DNA of 38,201 nucleotides from CAZUZD01 sp964624465 (GTDB lineage Bacteria > Planctomycetota > Planctomycetia > Isosphaerales > Isosphaeraceae), in NCBI GenBank assembly GCA_964624465.1, contig CAZUZD010000020.1:1-38201 (forward strand), in the 5' to 3' direction. Of this stretch, positions 7,496 through 16,980 are shown one piece after another. Made by a program: the position numbers and the translations under genes. Positions within the stretch are counted from its first letter, which is position 1. Every line of letters begins with the position of its first letter. The notes under the pieces are model-generated. The model saw nothing but the letters and a program-made list of their open reading frames with translations, had not been told where the DNA came from and did not search any database.

Positions 7496-9598
7496 TCAGA
7501 CGTAGACCCGCTTGTTGTAGACGAACCACTCCAGCAGCACGACGCCCAGGGCTCCCAGCGCCAGGGTCCACCACCACGACTTCTTGGAGGGAGCTTCGAG
7601 GCTCGTCTGCTCGACGGGGGTGTAGCCGATCTTGATGCGGAACCGATCCGCCTGGTCATCGGGCACGCCGGGGGGCACCTGACCGCGCGGGGCCAGGTTG
7701 CTCTCGCGGTCGCTGAACAGGTTCACCGCGAAGGTCGTGCCTGAGTCCTCGCCCCACGACGCCCGATACAGCCCGGTGCGGTTGGTGTCGTTGAACAGGA
7801 ACGCCCCCTGCGCCGTGCGGGCCAGCGGCTGGGGTCGGCCTGCGGGACCCATCACGCTCATCGCGTCGACGGCTGCATCGGGTCGCACCGGGATCGGCTG
7901 GCCCGGGGCGTACGTGACGGTCCCCTGGGCCTCACCGCCGTGGCCCAGCACCTGGAGCACGTTGAGGATGAACAGCGGGTAGCTCGTCAGCAACGGCCAG
8001 TTCGTGGTCGGCTTGCCGCCCTCGATGAGGGGAAAGGTGAGCACGGCGTCCAGGTAGGCGCCGCGAGGGATCGCCATCCCGATCGGGCCCTCGCTGCTCT
8101 GGATCAGCTCGCGGGCCCCGCGCGGCAGCTCGACCACCTGTGCGCTGGCGATGACCATGCGGTTGAGGTCGCGGAGGTATTGCAGCAGCGGATGCGAGAC
8201 ATCCCAGTCCAGCACCACCGGGTACTCGATCGTGCGTGCGGTCGCCGCGTCGACGCCGGCGGGCAGCACGCCGAGGGAGAGCGTATTCGCCTCGGGCGGG
8301 GTCTCGGGGCGAACCCGATCGTAAATCACCAGGTCGTACGAGCCGGCCGCCAGCTCACGGGCCACATCGCCGGACTGGGCCTGATCGGGGGTGACCTCGG
8401 TGACGACCGCCATCAGGCCGGCGTCGTCGGTGCCGAGCGCATCGGTCAGGAAGCGGTTGCCGCTGGTCACGAGCAGGACGCGAGCCTGGCGGGGCTTGCC
8501 GAAGGCGGCGAAGGCCCGGTTGTCAAGCGTCAGGGCGTCGTCGACGTCGAGCCGCACCTCGATCGCTCCCAGGCCGTCCGTCGGGTTGTCGAGGTCGAAC
8601 TCGAAGCCCTGATCCGACTGGGCGGCGACGTCGAGCTCGATCGCGTCGATGACGGTCCCTGCCTCGGCCGGACGGGTGGCGTCATGCATCACGAGCTGGG
8701 CGCGGGTCGCGACGGGGGTCTCGCGGTAGTTGTGGACCCTCCCGAAGATGTTGAGCCGGTCGGGCTGTCGCTTGTCGCGGGTCGTCTCCAGCGCCAGGAT
8801 CGCCACGTTGTCGGAGGCCGGCTGGTACGCCACGGCCGACCCAGGTTTCGCCGGCCCTGGAGCCGGCGGAAGGGGGGGGCCGATCACGACGATCTCGGGC
8901 TTGATCGTGCCCAGGCTGAACCCCTCGACGTCGGCGAAGCCGCCGTCGGTGAACAGGAACAGGCGCGGCGGGACGACATCGCTGGCGACCTGCCCCTCGC
9001 CCACCTGCTTCTGCGGGTTGGCCAGCCCCGCCACAAGCTGGAGCGCCTCGCGGAGCGAGGTGGACGCCTCGGTCGGCTCGATGGCGTCGAGCCGGCGGCG
9101 GAGCAGGTCGGTGTTCTCGGTGTAGTTGGCCACCACGCGGGCCCGGTCCGAGAAGGCGATCAGCATGGCCAGGTCGCCCGAGCCCATGGCGTCGAGAATC
9201 TTGCGGGCCTCGAGCTTCGCCTGCTCGATCCGGCTCGGGGCGACGTCGGTCGCCGCCATGCTGGCCGACTCGTCGATCGCCAGCACCAGCCGGCGCCCCT
9301 GGCGCTGGAGCCCACGGGTCTGCGGGCCCAGGAGCGCGAACAGGATCAGCCCGACGATCAGGAGCTGGAGGAACAGCAGCAGGTTCCGCCGGAGTCGCTG
9401 GAACAGGCTGTTGACGTGCAGATCCTCGAGGCTCCGGCGCCAGAGCAGGGTGCTGGGCACCTGCACGGGCCGACGACGGAGCTTGAGGAAGTAGAGGATC
9501 AGAATCCCCAGCGGCACCAACCCGAGCGCGGCCCAGGCGGGGGCGCCGAGCGGGTTGGTGAACTCGATCGCGGACGCGGCGAGCAGGTCAACGCCCAA
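7496..9598 (-). CDS. BatA-like vWA membrane protein
   Basis: 700 aa. The N-terminal BatA-type region has membrane helices at about 22-39 and 73-91, with R-R-R-P-V-Q-V-P-S-T between them. It is followed by a von Willebrand A domain with an intact metal site (D-E-S-A-S, Asp109 to Ser113). A long beta-rich central part leads to a second vWA/GATase-like region and a C-terminal helix (~678-695) ending in basic residues. The domain between helices would face the periplasm or the cytoplasm depending on topology. The start is an unusual TTG at 9598: no ATG is available nearby, and GGGAGG lies six bases upstream (9605-9610), which strongly supports it. It is the last gene of the MoxR/DUF58/vWA run, 36 bases after the microprotein. 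The function of the group is unproven. Confidence 0.85.
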   Translation of the reverse strand: MGVDLLAASAIEFTNPLGAPAWAALGLVPLGILILYFLKLRRRPVQVPSTLLWRRSLEDLHVNSLFQRLRRNLLLFLQLLIVGLILFALLGPQTRGLQRQGRRLVLAIDESASMAATDVAPSRIEQAKLEARKILDAMGSGDLAMLIAFSDRARVVANYTENTDLLRRRLDAIEPTEASTSLREALQLVAGLANPQKQVGEGQVASDVVPPRLFLFTDGGFADVEGFSLGTIKPEIVVIGPPLPPAPGPAKPGSAVAYQPASDNVAILALETTRDKRQPDRLNIFGRVHNYRETPVATRAQLVMHDATRPAEAGTVIDAIELDVAAQSDQGFEFDLDNPTDGLGAIEVRLDVDDALTLDNRAFAAFGKPRQARVLLVTSGNRFLTDALGTDDAGLMAVVTEVTPDQAQSGDVARELAAGSYDLVIYDRVRPETPPEANTLSLGVLPAGVDAATARTIEYPVVLDWDVSHPLLQYLRDLNRMVIASAQVVELPRGARELIQSSEGPIGMAIPRGAYLDAVLTFPLIEGGKPTTNWPLLTSYPLFILNVLQVLGHGGEAQGTVTYAPGQPIPVRPDAAVDAMSVMGPAGRPQPLARTAQGAFLFNDTNRTGLYRASWGEDSGTTFAVNLFSDRESNLAPRGQVPPGVPDDQADRFRIKIGYTPVEQTSLEAPSKKSWWWTLALGALGVVLLEWFVYNKRVYV

Positions 9599-9604
9599 GG
9601 CCGG

Positions 9605-9610
9605 CCTCCC
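9605..9610 (-). promoter_or_regulatory. Ribosome binding site that fixes a TTG start
   Basis: GGGAGG on the minus strand, six bases before the TTG at 9598. No in-frame ATG or GTG lies nearby, so this site decides the start of the vWA protein gene. Confidence 0.7.
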
Positions 9611-9634
9611 TCGGGGACGAGAGCGATGGGTGGG

Positions 9635-9772
9635 TCACAGCTCGGGCTCGCGGACCCGGGTCCCGGGACGCTCGCCGGCCCGCTTCCGAACCATGGTGTA
9701 GATCAGGTAGCCCAGCAGCGTCGCGGCCAGGGCGTAGAAGACCCAGGGGCTCTTGATGCTCAGCCAGCTCAT
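9635..9772 (-). CDS. 45-aa single-helix membrane microprotein in the MoxR/vWA run
   Basis: A short gene easily missed by length cut-offs. It translates to 45 residues: an amphipathic start (M-S-W-L-S-I-K-S), one hydrophobic segment at about residues 9-28 with several aromatic residues, then a basic tail (R-K-R-A-G-E-R-P-G) ending in acidic residues. The positive-inside rule puts the C-terminus in the cytoplasm. Coding support: almost every third codon base is G or C, and GAGGA lies 10 bases before the ATG. It fits neatly between the DUF58 gene (49 bases away) and the BatA-like gene (36 bases away). I do not recognise a family. Its place suggests a small subunit or assembly partner of the neighbouring membrane vWA proteins. 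Confidence 0.7.
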   Translation of the reverse strand: MSWLSIKSPWVFYALAATLLGYLIYTMVRKRAGERPGTRVREPEL

Positions 9773-9821
9773 CGGGGCGGAATCCTCGGAGAGGGTGCGG
9801 GCGTTCGGGCGCAGGCGGCGG

Positions 9822-10715
9822 TCACTTCAGCAGGCCACGCTGCCGCAAGTAGTTCAGGATCAGCCGGTCGAACGGCTGCTGGTTGGTCGTGAAGATGTAC
9901 GAGATCCCGCGCTTCGTGCACCACTCGCGAAACCCGCCCACGAAGGCATCGAGGTTCTCGCGGTAGCGCTTGAGCAGCGGGGCGCTGATGGTGATCTCGG
10001 TGACCTCGGCGTCCTCGGCGTCGATCAGCCGGAGGTCGCCGGCCAGTTCGGGCTCGACCTCTTCCTGGCTGAGGACGTGGATCACGAAGATGTCCATGTT
10101 CCGGGCGAGCAGGTAGCGGAGGGCGTCGGTGTAGCCCTTCTTGTCGAGGAAGTCGGAGATGACGACCACGACCCCCTTGCCCGGGTGCTTGATGGCGAAC
10201 GTCCGGGCCGTCGCGGTCAGGTCGCTGCCCCCCTCGGCCCGCACGGCATCAAGGTGCTGCACCACCCGCCACATCTGCGAGCGGCCCCGCAGGCCGGACA
10301 GGCCGGCCTTCAGACCGGTCCCGAACGTGTCGAGCACGATGCGGTCGTGGTTCACCAGCCCGACGAATGACAGCGCGGCGGCGATCTGCTTGCCATATTG
10401 GAGCTTGGTCGGCTCGCCGAAGTCCATCGACAGGCTGGTGTCCAGCAGGAGGTAGAAGTGGAGGTCCTCCTCCTCCAGGAACAGCTTCAGGAAGAGCTTG
10501 TCGAGCCGGCCGTAGACGTTCCAGTCGATGTGCCGCAGGTCGTCGCCGACGGAGTAGTTCCGGTGGTCGGCGAACTCGACCGACGAGCCCCGCCGCTTGC
10601 TCCGGCGCTCGCCCTTCATCCGGCCGACGAAGATCTTCTTGCTGACCAGCTCGAGCTGTTCGAGCCTGGCCAGGAACTCGGGGTCGAGCAGCGGCTTCGC
10701 GGGGGCCTCGGGCAT
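9822..10715 (-). CDS. DUF58 family protein (vWA-like)
   Basis: 297 aa, the usual size for the short DUF58 form. The signature is clear: F-A-D-H-R-N-Y-S-V-G-D-D-L-R-H-I-D-W (about 48-65), then a vWA-like domain with D-T-S-L-S at 92-96 as its metal-site motif, and an I-S-D-F-L-D strand further on. No signal peptide or membrane helix is seen, so it is probably cytoplasmic or peripheral. DUF58 genes commonly sit next to MoxR ATPases, and here the ATPase lies two genes upstream. The start is ATG with GAGG eight bases before it. By family association it would act as a substrate-binding or adaptor partner of the ATPase; direct biochemistry is lacking. Confidence 0.92.
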   Translation of the reverse strand: MPEAPAKPLLDPEFLARLEQLELVSKKIFVGRMKGERRSKRRGSSVEFADHRNYSVGDDLRHIDWNVYGRLDKLFLKLFLEEEDLHFYLLLDTSLSMDFGEPTKLQYGKQIAAALSFVGLVNHDRIVLDTFGTGLKAGLSGLRGRSQMWRVVQHLDAVRAEGGSDLTATARTFAIKHPGKGVVVVISDFLDKKGYTDALRYLLARNMDIFVIHVLSQEEVEPELAGDLRLIDAEDAEVTEITISAPLLKRYRENLDAFVGGFREWCTKRGISYIFTTNQQPFDRLILNYLRQRGLLK

Positions 10716-10779
10716 CGGCTCGACCTCGGTCGGGAACGGGCGACGATCGGGGACGACGGTCGGGAAGGATCGCGGTGGG

Positions 10780-11160
10780 TCAGCCCGCCCAGTCGGACAG
10801 GCGGAACAGCCCGAGCATCAGCGCGGCGCCGAAGCCGAGGCTCAGGAGCCAGGGCACCATGGCGGCGGCGAAGATCAGCCAGCGATGCCGCACGCCCGAG
10901 ACGGCATCATCCGGGTGCCGGTGCAGGAACGTGAGGGCCGAGAACCAGCTCTCCAGCAGCACGAAGATGCCGGCGATCGAGACCCAGAGCCCCAGGGTCG
11001 GCTCGATCGACCAGGCCCAGGCCGAGGCCACGGCGACCGGGATGCCCAGGAACAGCAAGGCCGCCACATCGCCCCAGGTCCAGCGCAGGGGCGTGGGCGG
11101 GGGCGGCTCGTACGGCCGGGGGGCCGGCGGCGGGTTGTAGATGTCGTGGATCGCGCTCAT
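10780..11160 (-). CDS. 126-aa membrane protein in the MoxR/vWA run
   Basis: A Pro-rich cytoplasmic-looking N-terminus (residues ~8-24) is followed by three predicted helices at about 31-49, 55-75 and 93-114. The loop between helices 2 and 3 carries H-R-H-P-D-D and R-H-R-W. No known family is recognised. It lies between the MoxR gene (100 bases upstream) and the DUF58 gene (64 bases downstream), all in one direction. The ATG has an AGG eight bases upstream, so the ribosome site is modest. Its place suggests a membrane anchor or partner for the soluble DUF58 and ATPase proteins. Confidence 0.75.
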   Translation of the reverse strand: MSAIHDIYNPPPAPRPYEPPPPTPLRWTWGDVAALLFLGIPVAVASAWAWSIEPTLGLWVSIAGIFVLLESWFSALTFLHRHPDDAVSGVRHRWLIFAAAMVPWLLSLGFGAALMLGLFRLSDWAG

Positions 11161-11211
11161 CGGGAAAACCTGGTGCGAGTCGCGTGGTGAGTCTGGCGAA
11201 GGCTTCGGCCC

Positions 11212-11217
11212 ATTGTA
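11212..11217 (-). promoter_or_regulatory. Possible internal -10 element in the MoxR/vWA run
   Basis: TACAAT on the minus strand, five of six to consensus, about 50 bases before the start of the 126-aa membrane protein gene. No -35 match is found at the usual spacing. It could give separate expression of the last four genes. Confidence 0.25.
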
Positions 11218-11260
11218 CCGCAGCCGGCCAGTCGGGCGTGTCGGACGGGCCGGCAGGACC

Positions 11261-12292
<1,032 letters not shown>

Positions 12293-12371
12293 CGGGAGGG
12301 GTCTCGCGGGCGTTCAGTTCGATCGGGGATCGAGGAAACGGTGGTGGCCGGGCGTGAGGTCGGACGACGGA

Positions 12372-15300
12372 TCAACCCCGGGGCTTGTCGCGCTGGTCGC
12401 GGGCTCGCTGCTTCGCCTTGAGCAACCGCTCGGCATACGTCTCGGCCGCCTCGGGCTTCGCCTCGGGCGCCAGGCCGGGACCGGACGCGGCGGGTCGACG
12501 GCCGGTGGGCTCAGCCGGCCGGCTGGCGAGGGACTCGTCGAGGATCGAGCCCGCGGTCGGGTCCGAGGGGCGCGGCAGCTCGACGGCGGGTCCGACCGGA
12601 CCGGGCGCGGGGGCGTCGAAGGTCGTCGCCCCCCGCGAGCGTTCGAGCTGGGCGCCCACCTGGTCCTTCCGGGAGCGGAGCTTCTCGATGTACTCGGTGG
12701 AGGCCTCGACCTCGTCGCCCCGGAATCGGGCCCAGGCGTCGGCGAGCGACTTCCGGAGCCGGTTGACGTCGGGGGCGATCCGGCGGACGGCGACGTCGCC
12801 GAGGAACAGGCAGGTGGCCCAGGCGAGCAGGGTCGGCCAGAGGTCGCGGAAGCCGCGGGGCGGGGTGATGCTCGGGTCGCGCCGGAAGACGTCGGTCTGC
12901 TCGACGGTCCGGGTCACGTCGACTCCGCGGTCGCCCCGGAGCTTCCACTCCAGGACCTCGCCGCCGGTGACGTCGGCGATTGCCTGGAGGCCGGCGGCGT
13001 TGTCGCGGAGCTCGCGATACTCCTCGGAGTACGGGACCGAGACGCCGCCGGAGATCAGGCCGGTCTTGCCGTCGGGGGCCTGGTAGCCAAGGGTCACGAA
13101 GTAGTTGCCGCGGGCCTCGGCGTCGTCGAGGGTGCCCTCGTAGCGCCCCGGGGCGGTCTGCACGATCGCCAGCGACTGCTTCCGGGCCGTGCCGTCCGCC
13201 TCGTTCTCGGGGGTGACGGCGATGCCCTGGAACTGGAGGAAGTTGACGAACCGGTCGTCCTTGTCGAGGGCGTCGATGACGACCTTGAGCTTGCCGTCCT
13301 CGCGTCGCAGCGAGAGCGAGAGGTTCCGGTCATCGACCGGCCGCAGGGCCCAGCGCACGACCTGCCACCAGAACGCGGCGTACCCCTCCCAGCTCGGCCA
13401 GGCGGTCGTCCACTTGCGGCCGGCGTCGGAGGTGAACGCCACCGATCGGCCCAGGCCGTACTTCCAGTGCGCCAGCACCGGGTTGAACTGGCCGGCGGGC
13501 AGGGGCGAGACCAGCGGCACCTCGACCAGGGCATTTTCCTTGATGCTTGAGAGCACCAGGCCGGAGATCGGCGGGAACCCGCCGGTGGTGAAGCCGGCGA
13601 TTGTCTCGCTGGCGGCGTTGGGGGTGTTCACCGCCAGGGCCCAGGGGGCCTTCTGCTCGTAGATCAGGGGGCGTGAGATCAGCCGGGCCTCCTTCTGGTA
13701 GATCCGCGGCAGGGCCTTGGGATTCTGGACGTTGTAGAACCGCCCCTTGGTCCGACGCGCCAGGTCCTGCATCCAGCCCGGCCCGATCAGGTCGCCGCCG
13801 TGGGCCGCCACCAGGACCGTCGTGACGGTGATCTTGTTGCTCACCAGCTGGTTCATCACCGTGGCGGTCGGCGGGGTCGGGTCGCCGTCGCTGATGACGA
13901 TGAAGTGCTTGGTCAGGGCGTCGGTCGCCCTCAGCGCCTTCAGGCCCATCAGCAGCGAGGGGTCGACGTCGGGCATGTCGCCGGGGGTCATGCGGTCGAT
14001 GGCCCGCATCATGCCGGCCTTGCGCTCGCCGATGGTCTGGAGCGTGAACAGCCACGACTCCACTCCCTGCCAGTGGAGCATGCCGGCCATGTCGTAGGGG
14101 GATAGCGTCGAGATGGCCTCCGACGCCACGACCTTCTGCCAGTAGTTCCCCTCGGGGATCTCGCTGGCGTGCATGACCATGACCAGGGCGCTCTTGCCGA
14201 GCACCTTCAGGTCCTTGATCTCCATGTCGACCGGCAGCGCCTTCTCGACGGCGGTCTTGTTCCAGCGGCCGGCGCCGAAGCTGTTCGGCCCGCCCAGCAT
14301 GATCAGGCCGGCACCCAGGTCGTGGCAGTTCGTCTCCAGCATCTGGATCTGGGTCTCGGTGAACGCGTCCTTGGGCACGTTTCCGAGGATCACGGCGTCG
14401 TACTGCTGGAGTTCCGAGAGCTCGGTCGGGAGCTGGTCGCCCGCCTCGATGCCGGTGGTGCCGATGCTCGGGGCGACCAGGGTCGTCACCTGGAGCTGCT
14501 TGGATCTGAGCGCCTGCACCATCTCGTCGTGCTCGCCCTTGGTGCCCTCGATGAGCAGCACGTGGGCCTTGCCCCGGGCGAAGACGAAGCCGTCGGCCGT
14601 GTTGTTCACGAGCCGGCGGTCCGCCGAGTCGCGGTCGGGGATGAACTCGGCGGTGAAGGTGTAAAAGTTCGGCTCGCTGATCGTCTGCTTCAGGGTGCGG
14701 ACGTTGATGCCGCGATCGAGCTCGACGGGCATCGGCTCCTGCAGGATCGGAGCGCGGTAGTTGTTCGTCTTCTGGTAGATCTGGAGCTTGCCCTTCGTCG
14801 GGGCTCCGGCGCGGAGCACGACGTTGAGGTTTACCGTGTCGCCCTGCTTCACGTCGGGCGGGACGGCGATCTTCTCGACGAGCACCTCCTCGTCGTACCG
14901 GTACTTGATCGGCAGGACGTCAATCTGGACCTTGAGGCCGGCCGCGGCGAGCGCCTGCTCGAGCGCCGAGCCCCGGTTCTCGTTGCCGTCGGAGATCAGG
15001 ACGATCCGACGCGCGGAGTCCTCGGGGAAGCTGGCCAGGGCGAGCTTGATCGCGTCGGCCAGATCGGTGTGCTCGGAGTCGATCGTGTTCTCGATCCGGT
15101 TCAGCGGCGGGGTGTCGGGGACCGGCGGGGTCTCGACCTTCGCCTCCTTGCCGAAGGCGATCACGCCGGCCAGATCGCCGGGGCGCTTCTGGTCGCGGAT
15201 GGCCCGGTTGACGTACTCGAAGACCGGCCCCTGCCACTCGCGCGGGATGCTCTCGGAGGCGTCGACCAGGAACAGTGTCGTGAGCGAGTTGGTCCGGCGC

Positions 15301-15503
15301 ACGAACCTGGGGTCGGCCAGGGCGAGCACGAGCAGGGTGACGATCGTCCCGCGCAGCAGGATCGCGATCGCCCGCCGCCCGCCGCCCAGGCCGGCCAGGC
15401 TCCGCGCACTGATCCAGACCATCGGCGGGAGGAGCAGCGGCAGCAGGATCAGCCACCACGGCGAGCCGAAGGTGATGGGTAGCCCGGCGAGGAACTCACG
15501 CAT
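12372..15503 (-). CDS. Large vWA/GATase-like membrane protein
   Basis: 1043 aa. Two N-terminal helices (about 15-33 and 46-63) lead into a vWA domain with an intact metal motif D-A-S-E-S (81-85) and L-I-S-D-G-N-E-N-R. Next comes a glutamine-amidotransferase-like fold (~310-425, with L-I-M-L-G-G-P-N-S-F-G) and then a second vWA-like unit whose first metal Asp is replaced by His (M-H-A-S-E-I), although V-I-S-D-G-D is kept. A GATase-like segment with F-T-S-D-A-G-R-K-W follows, then another helix near residue 880. The ~130-residue charged, coiled-coil-prone C-terminal tail is probably cytoplasmic. Such proteins are common in planctomycete MoxR clusters. The ATG is well placed, nine bases after GGAG. 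It precedes moxR and follows the NHL gene by 60 bases. Confidence 0.9.
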   Translation of the reverse strand: MREFLAGLPITFGSPWWLILLPLLLPPMVWISARSLAGLGGGRRAIAILLRGTIVTLLVLALADPRFVRRTNSLTTLFLVDASESIPREWQGPVFEYVNRAIRDQKRPGDLAGVIAFGKEAKVETPPVPDTPPLNRIENTIDSEHTDLADAIKLALASFPEDSARRIVLISDGNENRGSALEQALAAAGLKVQIDVLPIKYRYDEEVLVEKIAVPPDVKQGDTVNLNVVLRAGAPTKGKLQIYQKTNNYRAPILQEPMPVELDRGINVRTLKQTISEPNFYTFTAEFIPDRDSADRRLVNNTADGFVFARGKAHVLLIEGTKGEHDEMVQALRSKQLQVTTLVAPSIGTTGIEAGDQLPTELSELQQYDAVILGNVPKDAFTETQIQMLETNCHDLGAGLIMLGGPNSFGAGRWNKTAVEKALPVDMEIKDLKVLGKSALVMVMHASEIPEGNYWQKVVASEAISTLSPYDMAGMLHWQGVESWLFTLQTIGERKAGMMRAIDRMTPGDMPDVDPSLLMGLKALRATDALTKHFIVISDGDPTPPTATVMNQLVSNKITVTTVLVAAHGGDLIGPGWMQDLARRTKGRFYNVQNPKALPRIYQKEARLISRPLIYEQKAPWALAVNTPNAASETIAGFTTGGFPPISGLVLSSIKENALVEVPLVSPLPAGQFNPVLAHWKYGLGRSVAFTSDAGRKWTTAWPSWEGYAAFWWQVVRWALRPVDDRNLSLSLRREDGKLKVVIDALDKDDRFVNFLQFQGIAVTPENEADGTARKQSLAIVQTAPGRYEGTLDDAEARGNYFVTLGYQAPDGKTGLISGGVSVPYSEEYRELRDNAAGLQAIADVTGGEVLEWKLRGDRGVDVTRTVEQTDVFRRDPSITPPRGFRDLWPTLLAWATCLFLGDVAVRRIAPDVNRLRKSLADAWARFRGDEVEASTEYIEKLRSRKDQVGAQLERSRGATTFDAPAPGPVGPAVELPRPSDPTAGSILDESLASRPAEPTGRRPAASGPGLAPEAKPEAAETYAERLLKAKQRARDQRDKPRG

Positions 15504-15563
15504 GGTCGAACACTCCGCCAGTCTCCCCGCCGCTGCGCCGCGGTGCCGGGTCGCCCGGTTCGT

Positions 15564-16505
15564 TCACGGGACGAGCCGCTGCACGCGATGGTTGCCGGAA
15601 TCGATGACCGAGACGGCCCCCCGGCTGTCGACGGCCAGGGCGCACGGGTTGTCGAACTGGCCCGGCTCGCGACCGGGCTCGCCCCAGGTGCCGAGCGATT
15701 TGCCCTCGGTGGTGAATCGCTGGACCCGGCTGTTGCCATACTCGCAGACGAACAGCGTCCCGTCCGGTGCGAACGCGATGTCGTAGGGGAAGGCCAAGTC
15801 GCCCGCCCCCGTCCCGCGCCGGCCCCAGCTCCGGACGAAGCTGCCGTCGGCCTCGAAGACCTGGATTCGGTGGTTGCAGCTGTCGGCGACGTAGAGCCGG
15901 TCACCGGTCGGGTCGATCGTCAGGGCCCGTGGCCTGAGGAACTCGCCGGGCTCGTAGCCGTGGCCGCCCCACTGACGGACGAAGCTGCCGTCCGGCGCGA
16001 AGACCTGGATCCGGTCGGCGTCGCCGTACTCGGACACATAGAAGTTCCCGGCCCGGTCGATCACCACATCGGTCGGATAGCCGAATCGGCCCGGCTGCGA
16101 GCCCTGGACGCCGTCGCCGAGTTGCTGGAGGATCGTGCCCCGGGCGTCGAAGACGATCACCCGGTAGAAGTGGGTGTCGGCCACCAGCACCCGTCCCAGG
16201 CGATCGACCGTCAACCCGCTGGGACCGTCGACGTTCAGCGCCGGCATCCGCCAGCCGTACAGGTACCCGCCATCCCGATCGAAGACCTGGACCCGATCCG
16301 TCAGGTCGCAAACATGCAGGCGGTCCTGGGCGTCGAAGCCGGCCACGCGCGGCTTGTGGAGCCGACCGTCGCGAGTGCCATGCACACCCCAGACGCGATC
16401 GACGGCGGCGGTGGACGTGCCCGAAGACGGCTCCTCGTCGCATCCCAGCAGGGGGACGCAGGCGAGGGCGGCCAGGCGACGGAGCACCGCACGACGACCC
16501 GGCAT
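15564..16505 (-). CDS. NHL-repeat lipoprotein, possible Tat substrate
   Basis: 313 aa from the ATG at 16505, which has GAGG eight bases before it. A TTG one codon further upstream is less likely. The N-terminus has R-R-A-V-L-R-R followed by a hydrophobic stretch and L-L-G-C (Cys22), so it may be a Tat-exported lipoprotein. The rest is about six NHL repeats forming a beta propeller. The repeats show the recurrent pattern (V/I)-A-D-(S/T)-x-(N/F)-(H/Y)-R-(I/V)-x-V-F, as in V-A-D-S-C-N-H-R-I-Q-V-F. NHL propellers bind protein, RNA or sugar ligands and are usually non-catalytic. It is the first gene of the leftward run leading into the vWA genes (60-base gap), so it could be the exported sensor or recognition part of that group. 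That link is inferred from position only. Confidence 0.85.
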   Translation of the reverse strand: MPGRRAVLRRLAALACVPLLGCDEEPSSGTSTAAVDRVWGVHGTRDGRLHKPRVAGFDAQDRLHVCDLTDRVQVFDRDGGYLYGWRMPALNVDGPSGLTVDRLGRVLVADTHFYRVIVFDARGTILQQLGDGVQGSQPGRFGYPTDVVIDRAGNFYVSEYGDADRIQVFAPDGSFVRQWGGHGYEPGEFLRPRALTIDPTGDRLYVADSCNHRIQVFEADGSFVRSWGRRGTGAGDLAFPYDIAFAPDGTLFVCEYGNSRVQRFTTEGKSLGTWGEPGREPGQFDNPCALAVDSRGAVSVIDSGNHRVQRLVP

Positions 16506-16550
16506 CAAGTGCGCCTCGAATCAGGCTGGGGGGCCGTCGACGTGGCCCCA

Positions 16551-16562
16551 CGACACGTGTCG
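16551..16562. promoter_or_regulatory. Perfect 12-bp palindrome, possible operator
   Basis: CGACACGTGTCG lies in the 131-base divergent region between the NHL lipoprotein and Rieske genes. It is directly upstream of a TAGAAT -10-like element, which is where a repressor or activator dimer would bind. Confidence 0.4.
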
Positions 16563-16566
16563 AAGG

Positions 16567-16572
16567 TAGAAT
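16567..16572 (+). promoter_or_regulatory. -10-like element for the Rieske gene
   Basis: TAGAAT (five of six to consensus), 65 to 83 bases before the two candidate starts of the Rieske gene. No -35 is recognisable; the palindrome at 16551-16562 occupies the spacer instead. This fits an activator-dependent or repressed promoter. Confidence 0.35.
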
Positions 16573-16636
16573 CTACGGCACGCCGGTGGGGCGCTGCAAG
16601 CCTCCAGGCGCGGACCGACCGGAAACCACGTCCCCG

Positions 16637-16960
16637 ATGCCTGGAGCCCCACGTTTGCCCACCTTCGTCGAGGTCTGCCGGCTGGACGAGATCCCGGAGG
16701 GGAAGCCGCTCGGGCGTGAGATCGACCGGATTCGTCTCGCCCTCACTCGCGAGGGCCAGACGGTCTCGGCCCTGTCGGCTCGCTGCCCGCATGCCGCCGG
16801 CCCGCTCGATCGGGGGTGGGTCGAGGACGGCGAGCTGGTCTGCCCCCTGCATCGCTGGCGGTTCCGCCTCGCCGATGGGCGTTGCACGACCGTGCGGGGC
16901 AACACGATCCCCCGGTACGACTGCGAGGTGCGCGGGGAGTCGGTCTGGGTCGCGCTCTGA
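16637..16960 (+). CDS. Small Rieske [2Fe-2S] ferredoxin-type protein
   Basis: 107 aa. Both cluster-binding boxes are present: C-P-H (Cys50, His52) and C-P-L-H (Cys69, His72), separated by 16 residues. This arrangement is typical of soluble Rieske ferredoxins and NirD-like proteins rather than of bc1-complex Rieske proteins, because there is no membrane anchor and no disulfide pair. It should carry single electrons to a partner oxygenase or reductase, none of which is encoded nearby. The start is uncertain: ATG 16637 has only a weak GGAA upstream, whereas an in-frame TTG at 16655 has GGAG eight bases before it and would give a 101-aa protein with both boxes intact. It ends 20 bases from the convergent RNase Z gene. 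Confidence 0.88.
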   Translation: MPGAPRLPTFVEVCRLDEIPEGKPLGREIDRIRLALTREGQTVSALSARCPHAAGPLDRGWVEDGELVCPLHRWRFRLADGRCTTVRGNTIPRYDCEVRGESVWVAL

Positions 16961-16980
16961 GCCGGGCCCGGCGGATCGGA

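Noticed and set aside
3685..7659. A very long open frame on the minus strand opposite the haem protein gene
   Set aside because: It is the antisense shadow of a high-GC gene: Arg/Gly/Val-rich, without domains or a ribosome site, while the plus-strand gene has clear motifs and a signal peptide.
7940..9892. A 650-codon open frame on the plus strand opposite the BatA-like and microprotein genes
   Set aside because: The sequence is Arg/Gln/Gly/His-rich with no fold signal. The opposite strand has a vWA motif, membrane helices and ribosome sites.
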